This document shows positions 1 through 10,268 of a stretch of 64,000 nt of DNA, one piece after another; within the stretch, counting starts at the first letter, position 1, and every line of letters starts with the position of its first letter. This DNA comes from Allodiplogaster sudhausi (Eukaryota > Nematoda > Chromadorea > Rhabditida > Diplogasteridae): contig CALZFC010000001.1 of assembly GCA_945643635.1 (NCBI GenBank), positions 3,929,501 to 3,993,500 on the forward strand, given 5' to 3'. The translations under genes and the position numbers were made by a program. The notes beneath the pieces are model-generated. The model had not been told where the DNA came from and did not search any database. It saw only the letters and a program-made list of their open reading frames with translations.

Positions 1-153
1 GGTTCCCGGAAATAAACCCATGATACACCTATCCATACCCTCGTCCTCTGCGCCAAAAGGAAGAGAAGTTTACTGCAATAACAGCGTCTGGTTATTAAAC
101 AAGCAAAAAAGCGCGAATTCAAAGACGAGTTTTTGGCTCTGACGATGCCGAAC

Positions 154-675
154 CTTATGGAAGTCCTCCTCGAGACTCTTGATGATGTGCGGAGTGTCCG
201 CGATCTGGCGGCCGTTGATTTCAATAAATGGCGCTTGGCCCTTGGACGAGAACTTCTTGAACTCATTCGAGATGTTCTGAAAGGGTTCAAACTTAACTTT
301 TTGTTTTCATTTTTTTTATAATAATCGAAAAAAGCCATTCTGATTTGATACATATGTATATGCGATATAATCCTCTAAAAATGATGTTAATTGAAGGTTG
401 AAAATATTAAATATTTAAAAAGAAAACTATTTTGACTTTGAATCGGATACATATATAATCCTTTAAAAGAAGATGTTATTTTCAAGTAAAAAAAAAATTT
501 AAGAGCATGCATCTCAGCACGAACAAACCTTATACGGTAGATTGGCCATTCGAAGCCACGTCTCGAGCTTGAGCGACCACGGAGACGCGTTCGGGATGAT
601 CTTGCAGCGGGGATACTGCACGAGGTAGACGTGATCCTTGGTCCAGTCGCGTTTCAGCAGAGAAAGCGCCGGCAT
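154..675 (-). CDS. CDR/FAXC-like GST-fold protein, 5' part (gene A)
   Basis: Two exons are visible, 675-529 and 276-154, joined in phase 0 (donor GTTTGT, acceptor TTTCAG). The start MPALSLLKRDW leads into [21 protein letters not shown] and then [21 protein letters not shown]. This is the N-terminal thioredoxin-like half of nematode CDR (cadmium-responsive) proteins, relatives of failed axon connections/metaxin. The 123-nt second exon has the same length and phase as in the two paralogues to the right. It ends at a GTTCGG donor and the rest lies beyond the window edge. A TTTTAG 15 nt upstream of the start region may be a trans-splice acceptor. No glutathione activity is established for this family by the sequence alone; some nematode members respond to cadmium. 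Confidence 0.8.
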
Positions 676-1418
676 CTTGCAACCTTCTTTTTACCTAAAA
701 CAAGAAAAAAAAGTTACTTGCTTCCTATTTGTTTAGAAAACCGCTTACCCTAAAGGCCATGAGAATCTTTTGAAATATCAAAGGTAAACAGCGGAAGACC
801 ACCATCTCGGCAAATTAACATCCATCAAAAATGTGGCAAGAAATGCATTTTACTCAAATAGCGTTCGAGAAGAATAGAAAAAATATTGATGTACTGTTTG
901 AATGAGTAATCTAAGGAAAAATATCTGGACAACTTGCTGTTGATTTGCTTATCGGGACCAATGTGCTGATGGAATACAAGGGGATCTACATGTCACACGG
1001 AATTGGGCGATCGTTGGGCAACTGCGATTTACATCGATGCGACTATGGGTGGACAACTTAGATTATTACAGTATTTAACAAATGACACATTATCAGACAC
1101 AGTGTCATTGTCATGATATGAACTGTGATGAAAAGTCTACTTAAAAATGGCTTAGTACATCGTGGCAAGACTTTTTTTTGAACGGGCAGTGTTATTAATA
1201 GCGATGATTGATAATATGCGAATGAGAACGAAATTATGACAGAATGCATATGTAGATATCACAATGTAGCATCACCACCAACGGCAAGAGTATTATGGAG
1301 AATTGAATGAAATAACCAATGAAAAACCAGAAACCGAACACCAAAAATATATTAACCTTCTTTAGGACAATGATAGTTCAACAAGAACTTACTTTTGTTT
1401 ATACGAATTATTTCGTAA
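676..1418. other. Intergenic, no gene seen
   Basis: This lies between the 5' end of gene A and the last possible exon of gene B. It is AT-rich with stops in all frames and no clear repeat. Confidence 0.5.
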
Positions 1419-2904
1419 CTATTTCTTATGATTATTAGTCACTTCGTCCATTTCTGTCAGATTCTTCGAGCTGATATCGCATGGCACGAGACTGTAGCGT
1501 TCGTTGAAGATCTTCGAACGTTTCCAGTCCGTCTCAAACGTGATGCGCTCGCATGCCTTGAATCGATTTATCAAGTCGGTCTATTTCAATGTTTATTTCT
1601 GCGAACGGGACCTTCTTGTTCAAACTTAATGGGTTTCTTGTTTGTTTAAATGTTAGGTTTTAACGAGAAAAAAAAGTCGTTAATAGCCATTGATTTATTC
1701 ATTCATTTAAATGACGATTTGTTGACATGTTTTTTCTAAACTACGGCCCACCTCGTCCCAGTCGGGCCAATACTCCTCCTTGACACATCCGACGTATTCG
1801 ACGAGGTTTGGCGTGCACTCGCGCATGTGTGCCAGGATGGCCGGCGCGAAGAGGGGCGTGTACACGAATTGTGCGAGCACGCCGAAGGCCGATGCGTCCA
1901 GCTGGGATACATATCAATTTTTAGAATTTTAATTTTAATTTATTCTTCACATTTTTGACATACTACTATCACACAATGCCCTTATCGCCTCTTAACGAAT
2001 TTTTTTTTACAAATTAATTAAACAAATTTGCCGTAATAATATATTATTTAGAATGGACTAAAAAAAACTTGTAAAATAAGAAGTAGTTTGATTAATTAAT
2101 AAATATGCGCCTCAAACTTATATGCATACAGTGCAAGGTCGCGCGCCAAAGAAGTACTTCTGGGAGGCGAGCTGGCTGGAGAGGGCGTCGAGTGCCGTCT
2201 TTGCTGCCTTCTCCACCTCGAGTGGAGTGCACCTGCCGATGCCTTGCTGGCGGACGCGCTTGGATGCCTTCAAAATTTATTTATTTATTTGTTGATTTTA
2301 TTTGTTTTTTTAATGGAAACTTTATCTTCGTTCCTTGGCATATTGAGCAATTGTATTTTGTACAACAATCTACAATTGCATATTAATAGCATTCAACATA
2401 CATATGCGAAAATAAATTGAGAACAGATGAAAAAAATGAAGATGAATTATAAAATAAAATATAAAAAATTATTTATTAAATCTCTTCGTGGCTAACCCGC
2501 CGTCGCAGGAACGGCAGAACAAGCGCGCGCACTAGGCGATGCTTGATGGCGCCAAAGTGGCCGCCGAGAAAGCGATCCGAGACGAGCCAGTCGTTGTCGA
2601 GCGAGCGGCTATATTCGAGCACCCTAGAACTGGCGGATTTTAACTCGTCTTATATATTTCGAGCAGAGCGTACTTTCGCAAACAGAATCAATCAATCAAT
2701 CAATAATTCAAGCGCGAACAAACCACGCGAGTTGCTCTTCTAAGAGAGCCCAGAAAGCGCGTGCGTGAGCCTTCTGTTCGGGAGTAAGCCATGCGTCGAT
2801 CGCCGACTGAAAGTATGCCCTTTTTAAACTTATTATTTCTTTTCTCTCTTTCTCTCTCTTCGCCGCTCTCTCTCTCTCTTCTCTTTCTCTCTCTCTGTCT
2901 TTCG

Positions 2905-2936
<32 letters not shown>

Positions 2937-3473
2937 CTCCTCCTGCTCACCTTCTCAAACTCATCGACGAGGCGTGCAATGATAAAGTTGGTCTCTGCCA
3001 AGTGCACTCCGTCCAACGCGACGTACGGCAACTGCCCCTTTGACGACTTCTTCCAGAAGCGATTGCTCACGTTCTGATAAATCTTTTTTTTTACATTTTA
3101 AATATATAAAAATATGTTTAATGATTTTTTAAAGAATAAGAACGATCCTCCTTTAGAATTTCTAAAAGATAATAGAATTGAGAGGCTTTTAAATTTATTT
3201 TAAAACAAACTGTAAAAAAAATTTTGAACTAATCACTTATATCTTATTAATTTATTCTTATCTGCATATAAAATAGCTAAGCGAAAGCCATACGGTGTAT
3301 GGCAGATCGACGATGCGCAGCCACGTCTCGAGCTTAAGCGCGAGCGGCGCGACGGAGGGGAGCGAGCGGGCGCGCGGCAGCTGCACGACGCGCAGTCGCT
3401 CGGCGGCCGGCGCCAACTTGTAGAGCGCCGCCCGACTCTGCTGCTCGTCTACTATTAGTTCACACTTTTTCAC
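1419..3473 (-). CDS. CDR/FAXC-like GST-fold protein, divergent paralogue (gene B)
   Basis: Exons in transcript order: about 3473-3294, 3073-2951, 2806-2724, 2623-2497, 2267-2130, 1901-1752 and 1580-1419. Exons 2, 4 and 5 have the same lengths (123, 127, 138 nt) as in gene C, and all internal phases agree. Motifs are [60 protein letters not shown] and YWPDWDE. Two ends are uncertain. The N-terminus lacks a clear ATG; the reading frame opens near 3473 and an upstream coding exon is possible. At the 3' end, either exon 6 reads on to a TAA at 1707, or a GTGGGC donor after DWDE joins in phase to the 162-nt exon 1580-1419 (FKACERITFETDWKRS), which has strongly coding composition. The protein is more divergent than genes A and C; the motif PRA replaces PRAGC. 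Confidence 0.72.
2841..2943. repeat. CT/GA microsatellite in a gene B intron
   Basis: An imperfect CT tract fills most of the intron between the second and third exons of gene B. It produces spurious Ser/Leu or Arg/Glu open frames. Confidence 0.9.
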
Positions 3474-3723
3474 TTATTTTTAAAATGCCATTTATTTTCG
3501 ACATTCTATTAGTATTAATTAATTGTAAATTTTCCTCCAATAACCAGCTATCAGCGCACAGTGCAGAAAGTTCAATAACGAGCGAAACGAACTTTCTGCT
3601 GGAAAACGAACTAACTGCGCACTAGTTTGTTGCATTTTGTAGCTGCGGAGTAAACGTTTTACTACTGTGTGTCCATTAAAATCGTTTAATTATTATTTAC
3701 AGCACATTGTTTGCTTATTATTG

Positions 3724-3897
3724 TCAGGAAACAAAGTACTTCAAATACATTGGTATTCTCAAATTGCCGCCAACCTCTTCGGCTGGGTAAGCGAGTAGCA
3801 TTTCGTCATCGTCACTACTGCCGCTTCCTCCTCTTCCTCTGCCGCCGCCACCAAAGCGCGTCTCTGCTGCGCTAAGATGCGGCCGAAACTGGTTCAT
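3724..3897 (-). CDS. Short Gly/Arg- and Asp-rich ORF or upstream exon (uncertain)
   Basis: A 57-codon ATG frame begins MNQFRPHLSAAETRFGGGG and continues with GRGRGGSGSSDDDE. Its codon choice looks coding, unlike the flanking DNA. It could be a first exon of gene B, ending at a GTTGGC donor after PAEE, but I found no phase-matched acceptor in front of the first CDR-like exon. It could also be a small independent gene. I do not recognise a family. Confidence 0.25.
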   Translation of the reverse strand: MNQFRPHLSAAETRFGGGGRGRGGSGSSDDDEMLLAYPAEEVGGNLRIPMYLKYFVS

Positions 3898-3932
3898 GGC
3901 TGTACTTGATGCATCTCCATTTTGAATGTAGA

Positions 3933-3988
<56 letters not shown>

Positions 3989-4734
3989 TCAAAAAATGCT
4001 CATAAATATTAATCTTCGGATCGTCCTCGATTTTCTGTTCGGGAAAAAAACACAAAATGATCGCTAAAATTGGCATGTAGTATGCTTGCGTGGGAGCTAG
4101 ACCCAGCGAGGCTTTCAGAAAGAAAATGGCCAGTTTCAGCTTTATCGAACGAACAGATATTACTCAGTAGAATTTTTCGTCAGGAAATGATGGACTTGCA
4201 AAAAAAAAAAAAGCAAATTAAAAACTAATCATTTGGCGCATATATCATTTCATTTTGGTGCAAGTTGAATGTTGGTCAAAATATTTGCGATTTTCAATGA
4301 ATCGACAGAATTTTAGCTGATATGATTCTAAATTATGCAACAAGAATGGAAAGGTCTGATGATATAGAGAGACGTTGCATAATACATCTTCATAAGTGCA
4401 TTAGTTTCACAAAACATGCGTTCATCGTCAGAAAAGGATGGAAGCTAAAAAAAACGATCGGTTTGGTAGAAGCTTTCGAATACTTGGTGACCTGAGAGTA
4501 GTATGTGGTAAGTAAGCAGAGTTCACATGTCCATAAATGCAAATCGAGAAACTTTGCTCATAGTCGTCAGTCAAATGAAAACAAGTGAAAGAAAGTGGTA
4601 GATCAAAATGAGCTATTATATCGAACGTTACGGAAGCAATTACGACAAGGGAGTAGAACGAAAATGGGAAGTATGGTGAGTCATTCGCTGATAATCAATC
4701 GATAAATCAATCGTTCCTCTCATCGATCGATGAA
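3898..4734. other. Intergenic, with (AT)n at 3938-3981
   Basis: This is the spacer between gene B's upstream region and the stop of gene C. An AT dinucleotide tract is the only structure seen; the rest is AT-rich and non-coding in appearance. Confidence 0.5.
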
Positions 4735-7590
4735 TCACTGCTGTGGCTGCGGCTTCCACTGCGTGGCGAGCGACAGCTTCGAGATGGCCTCATCCCAGTC
4801 GGGCCAGTACGTCGACTTGACGCGGTCAACGAACGCCGCGAGGCTCGGGCACCCCTCCGCAATGTGCTTCTTGAGGCAGTCCGTACACTGCGGCGTGTAC
4901 ACGAACTGGCACAGCAGCCCGAAGGCGGCGGCGTCAAACTAAAATACGAAGTTAAAGTGATAGATTCTCCGGATTTTCACAAACATGTATGCATTTTTTT
5001 TTAAACATAGTTTAGCTCGCGGACTAGTTCGTCTAGCGATATAAAGAGCGAAATAGTCCGCTTTGGCGATACTTATCGATGTCACACATCTAGATCGGAA
5101 GGCGTTCAGACTCGGATAGGTTATTAGCCAGCCATCAAACACACTGACACTGGTCGGGGTCGGCCCGAAGAAGTACGGCTTGTTGCCGATGAGCGCCTCG
5201 AGCGCGTCGAGATCCGCCTTGGCGATCGCGTCCACTTCGAGCTGCGTGTTGCGGCCCATGCCTTGCGTGTGCACCATGGCGGCGATCTGTGTGGAAATCA
5301 ATCAATAACAACTGGATTTGAAAATCAATCAATAATCATGTTTTTTTGAAGTAAATCAATAATCGTAATCTTTAATAATTACATATGCATATCCTTTACA
5401 AATCAATAATTAATCAGTTGTTTTTGTCTTCTTAAGTTTGTGTATGTGTGAACGTTCGAAATACGCGTTGAATATACTAAGCAGAAGAGAAAAAATGAAG
5501 AATGTAAAAGAGTGACTTAGTACCTTCTTGCGGAACTTCTCGCAGAGGAACTTTTGGAAGACGAACTTCTTGACGCCGCTGAGATGGCCGATCATGCCCT
5601 GCTCGGTCGCCATCCACTTGTTGTTGCGGCTACGGTAGTAGACCATGGTCCTGAAGGAGGGAGAGTTGGTCAATATTTATTTATTTGTTTATTTATTTAT
5701 TTATTTATTTTGTTTTGGACATTGTTCAGTTTATAAATACTTTATTATTTTACATACATATTAAATTACCTACATATTCGCTGAATATTTTTAAATGGGA
5801 AAGAAAATTTTTTCGTTTAGTTCAGAAAAAATTTTTTTTTGTTTCTATATTAAAACAATCATTATGAAAGTTATGACGAACCAAAAGAGGTGATTCTCGA
5901 GGAGTGCCTTGTACGCGGTCGCTTGCGCGCGCTCCTGCGGCGTCAGCTTTGCGTCGAGGTCCTGCAATTTTTAAAAAATTTAGTTCAATTTAAAGTAATG
6001 ATTTTTTTAATGCAATAATTATAATAATTTACAAATTAATCACACAAAAAGCATCAGCACACGAACAAGAACAAATTTTTTTGTCAACCAAAACAGCTCA
6101 CTTTTTATGTATTTGTTGAATAATAAAATAAAATTAAATGGACGACTGCTTAAAGGAACTATCTGACGAATAATTATACAGTAGCGGTAGAGAACATCTT
6201 TGAATGCGCGCGCTCATAAAGTTGCCTGTCTCTCGGTTGAGAGCGCATGTGAAATAGGAGGGCGGCTCTGACCTACCGTAGCTAATTCTCTACCCGCCAG
6301 ATTTCACGTTACTTTGGTCGGAATATAATGAAAGAAAATCGCTCAATCTTTCTGGATAGATGTTTAACGTTAATATGAACTTATCAACATAGAACAAAAC
6401 ATAGGTTAATTATTCCCCGGATACCTCCTTTAAAAAGACATGATACTAAAAAAAGACCACTTGCTAAAAAAAAAAGACCACTTGCTAAAAAAAAGACCAC
6501 TTGCTAAAAAGACACCTTGCTAAAGTGCTCGCCGAGAAACTCGATGATCATGCTCGAGTCGGCCACTTGACGGCCGTTGATCTCGATGAAGGGGATCTGG
6601 CCTTTTTGCGAGAACTTCTTGAAGTCGTTCGAGACGTTCTAGAACAGTTACACATTATTTTATTATTCTTTTTTTTTATTCATAAAATTGTTTTATTCTT
6701 TTGTAAAATAAATATGGACAGTTTGAATTTTATTAAAATCATTAATCAAAAAAATTTCGGTAAAAACATTTTAAATTTTATTTTAAAAATTGTATTTAAT
6801 TGAAATTGCACCGTGTACGGAATGTCGGCCATGCGCAGCCATGTCTCGAGCTTGAGGGCGAACGGAGACGCCGACGGAATGCAGCCGGCACGCGGGAACT
6901 GCACGTGGTAGACGTGGTCCTGAGGGGAAAAAGGAAGAAGGTTACGGTATTAGAAGACGTGGTCCTGAGGGGAAAAGGAAGGCTACGGTATTAGAAGACG
7001 AGGTCCTGATTGTGAGAGGAAAAAGAAGAAGGCAACGGTATTAGAAGACGAGGTCCTGAGAGGAAAATGAAGAAGGCTACGGTATTCGAAGACGTGGTCC
7101 TGAGAAGAAAAAGGATGAAGGTTACGGTATTAGAAGACGTGGTCTTGAGAGGAAAAAGGAAGGATACGGTATTGGCAGACACGTGGTTCTGAGATGAAAA
7201 GAATAGTACGGCATTGGTTGACGTTGCCACTAGGGTAGGGAAAGTACGGTATATGGGACTCGATTTACTCACCAAAAACAGTAATTAATTTGCAAAGCAT
7301 GCGTTAAAGGAGCCAAAGTTCGAATATATTTTAATGTTCCTTACCGTTGTAGTCGCAAACTCTCGAAATCACATGTTTTTTTCACCCTTTTGTCAGGTAA
7401 AAAGAGTTTAGGCTTGAGAGCTTTAGGCTCCTTTAACAGATAATTTAAGCTGAGCTTTCTTTAGCTTTACATATAAGTGCATCTCTATGCCATTGTTTAT
7501 GTTGTCGCACAAAGTAACATTCTGTATGCGAATAAAGATATAAATGTGTACCTTGACCCAGTCACGCTTGAGAAGAGGCTGAGACGGCAT
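4735..7590 (-). CDS. CDR/FAXC-like GST-fold protein, complete (gene C)
   Basis: Seven exons: 7590-7552, 6919-6812, 6638-6516, 5961-5882, 5650-5524, 5286-5149 and 4938-4735. They sum to 819 nt (272 aa), close to the usual length of nematode CDR proteins. All junctions are GT-AG and in phase. The N-terminal thioredoxin-like part has [50 protein letters not shown] and [10 protein letters not shown]. The alpha-helical C-terminal part has [46 protein letters not shown] and YWPDWDEA, ending in KPQPQQ. Members are predicted membrane- or organelle-associated GST-like proteins, and some in C. elegans respond to cadmium; function here is inferred only. Introns 1 and 2 hold tandem repeats that copy the splice junctions, and intron 3 holds a MITE. 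TTTCAG 27 nt before the ATG is a likely trans-splice acceptor. Confidence 0.88.
6150..6433. mobile_element. piggyBac-like MITE, 284 bp, in intron 3 of gene C
   Basis: The element is bounded by TTAA on both sides (6150-6153 and 6430-6433). It has inverted ends beginning AGGAACTATCTGACG on the left and AGGAGGTATCCGGGG on the right. A second copy of identical length lies in opposite orientation at 35064-35347, sharing a core with CTCTACCCGCCAGATTTCACG. There is no coding capacity. TTAA target sites are typical of piggyBac-type elements, so a non-autonomous member is inferred. Confidence 0.75.
6445..6525. repeat. Short tandem repeat containing the exon 3 donor of gene C
   Basis: Four units of about 18-20 bp (plus strand: AAAAGACCACTTGCT). 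On the minus strand each unit reads AGCAAG followed by GTGTC or TGGTC and a T-run. The outermost unit is the true exon end and donor (AGCAAG|GTGTCT). The others are downstream copies of the exon end. Confidence 0.85.
6908..7225. repeat. Minisatellite containing the exon 2 acceptor of gene C
   Basis: About seven units of 38-50 bp fill most of intron 1. On the minus strand nearly every unit contains CTCAGGACCACGTC or a one-base variant, which is the true acceptor plus the first codons of exon 2 (CTCAG|GACCACGTC). Only the unit adjoining 6919 continues into the exon. Confidence 0.88.
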
Positions 7591-8093
7591 TCTTCTGAGT
7601 CTGTCGACTGTGAACTTCTGAAACGGAAAGAAATTCTGAATGAAAATATTGACAAATTTTATTAACGAACCGCACGAATCTTTGTGATTGTGACGTGTAA
7701 GAGGAAAAAAATAATATTAGAATGAAAATAAAAGATATTATGGAACAACAAAAGCGCTCTCAAAAAGCGTTCTGCAGACATGTCACATGGAGTAAGAGAA
7801 CGAAAATAAGCACTTTTCGATATGACTCATTCGAACAGTTGGCTGGTTCGCAAGACGCGTTGAAGACGAGGCAACCATGTCAAAGTAGAGTGGAGAGAGA
7901 GAGACAGAGATAGAGAGAAGAGAGAGAGAGAGGAGAGAGAGAGAGAAGAGAGAGAGAGAATTAGTGAGTGGGGAGGAGAGAACATGCCAGGGGAGTCAGA
8001 GAGATCACAGGCTAAAGAGCAGTAAGAGGTAGGACTGAGAATGAACAAACACGCTACTTGCTTGCTTTCCTCGCAACCGCCAAAGCCAAATGA

Positions 8094-8153
<60 letters not shown>

Positions 8154-9349
8154 GGAGAGAGAAATGATGAGGGGGAGAGGGAGAAGAGAAAGCAGAGGAA
8201 AAGCGCGCAAATATTTACGACACATTCCCGCGATGCTACAAACACAAGACGGTGAGGCTGTAAGTGACAAACTAGAAGTTGATAAACAGTAAATAAAGTA
8301 TCTGAAAAGCAGAAAAAGATATACAATGGCACAATCAGTGTCTTGGAGGAATCAAAATAGTCATGAGATTGTTTTGATGAATTCCAGTGTATCTATAATA
8401 CAATACAATATATGTATCATACGAAATCTCTTCTGTGCAATCGGGCAGAAACTATGAAATAAGGGATACAAGAAAAGTGAATTGTAAAAGAAGGAATGGG
8501 GGTGAAGAATACAAGTCGAACCCGTCAGGTCCTTTTTGTTGCATTCTCTTGACGCGGATAACATTTTGCAATTAATTAAGGTGAAGGAGAAAGTGAGTGC
8601 GACGAATTTGAGAGATTGAGCGATTTGCTTGCTTGTGGTTGTGATGCATCTTTTTTCTCTCCTTTCTTCGCTGTGCAAAATATCGGGCGGCAGATTGATA
8701 CTCTCTGATTGAGAGAAGAGATAAAAACGAGGAGGAGAGTTTATGGAAAGAGAGCGAGAGAAAGTACAGAGAGAGTGAGTTGATTGAGAGAGAGAGAGTT
8801 GATTGAGAGAGAGAGAGTACGAGAGAAAGAGAGAGAGGAGAGAGAGAGAGAGTTGAGAGAGCGAGAGAGAAAGAGAATGAGATTACACGTTTCATCTCTC
8901 CTGATCGACAAGAGATGAACGAGAATGAGCGACGATTAGCAAGAATAAAGAGATATCGAGAGACATCCAGTTCTCTCATGCTCACCGCATTGGAAAATTC
9001 CTATATATTTTCTATGAGAATTCAACCCAACCACAATTCAATTCTTTCGGAAACGGGCGTATCCTGTAAAGTAAAAAAAAAAGTAGTTTCCGTCCTTTTA
9101 AGACTCCGAAGTGAGTAAACTATAGATTTTATTTTAAAATTTAAAAGTATTAGTTTGTTATAATAGAAAAAAAAGAATAATATAAAAGAAAAAAGAATTT
9201 GCATTATGGATATAAACAGAGTGAGTGCACGCACAAGTGAAAGGTTCACAAAGAAAAAAAAAAGAAGAAAAGAGGTGCCACACCTACTCATTCTCACTTG
9301 GGAGAGCACAGGTAATTCGAGCACTCTTTGAAATTGGGGGGGGGAGAGG

Positions 9350-9394
<45 letters not shown>

Positions 9395-9612
9395 GGAGAG
9401 AGCGAGAGAGAATGAGAACGGGGGTAGGGAAGGAGAGAAAGAGAGATAGTGAGAAAGTACAGCAATACAGAAGTAGAGAAAAAAAGCAGAATGGATGAGA
9501 GCTTTTGAACGAGCAATCCTGCTCATATTTCATACCTAATTATGTGCTCAACTTTCCCGTTCTCTGTTTTGGCCACTCTCTCTCTTTCTCTCTTTCTTCT
9601 TAACCTTCTCTG

Positions 9613-9647
<35 letters not shown>

Positions 9648-10066
9648 CTCTCGCTCTCTAACTCTTACCAACTTGGTCTTTCTCAGAAAGTCATGTCTCA
9701 ATTAAAAATAAATTTCTCTCTCTCTCTCACTCTCTATCACTCTGTTTCTCTCACTCTTTTCTCTCTCTCTCTCTCGTTCTCTTTCTTCCAGCTGCCATGG
9801 TCTAAAAGCTTTCCTATCGCATTTATACGAATTGTACACGGCAAGCAAAAAAAAATCTTATCATGGACTCATTTTCCAATTGTAAATCATTTGTCATCTC
9901 ATTTCCCTTTCTGTTACTCTCTCTCTCTCTCTTTCTCTCTCACTCTCACTATCTCTCTCTTTCAATCTCACTCTCTCTCTCTCACACTCTCTCTCACTAT
10001 CTCTGTCTCTTTCTCTCGCACTCTCTCTCTTTTTCTCTCTGACTATCTCTCTCTCTATTTCTCTCG

Positions 10067-10106
<40 letters not shown>

Positions 10107-10222
10107 CACCTCGCTGCACTCGAATGCGCACTTTGTGCTCTAAATCATCGCAACAAGGACTTACATACTATGCACAACATTAACGCAAAAGAGAGGAGGA
10201 GCTATTGGAGCAAAAGAAAGAG

Positions 10223-10268
<46 letters not shown>

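Noticed and set aside
6908..7275. Regular repeats that might be taken for a CRISPR-like array
   Set aside because: Units vary in length and sequence without unique spacers, and the repeat is explained as a minisatellite over a splice acceptor in a nuclear gene.
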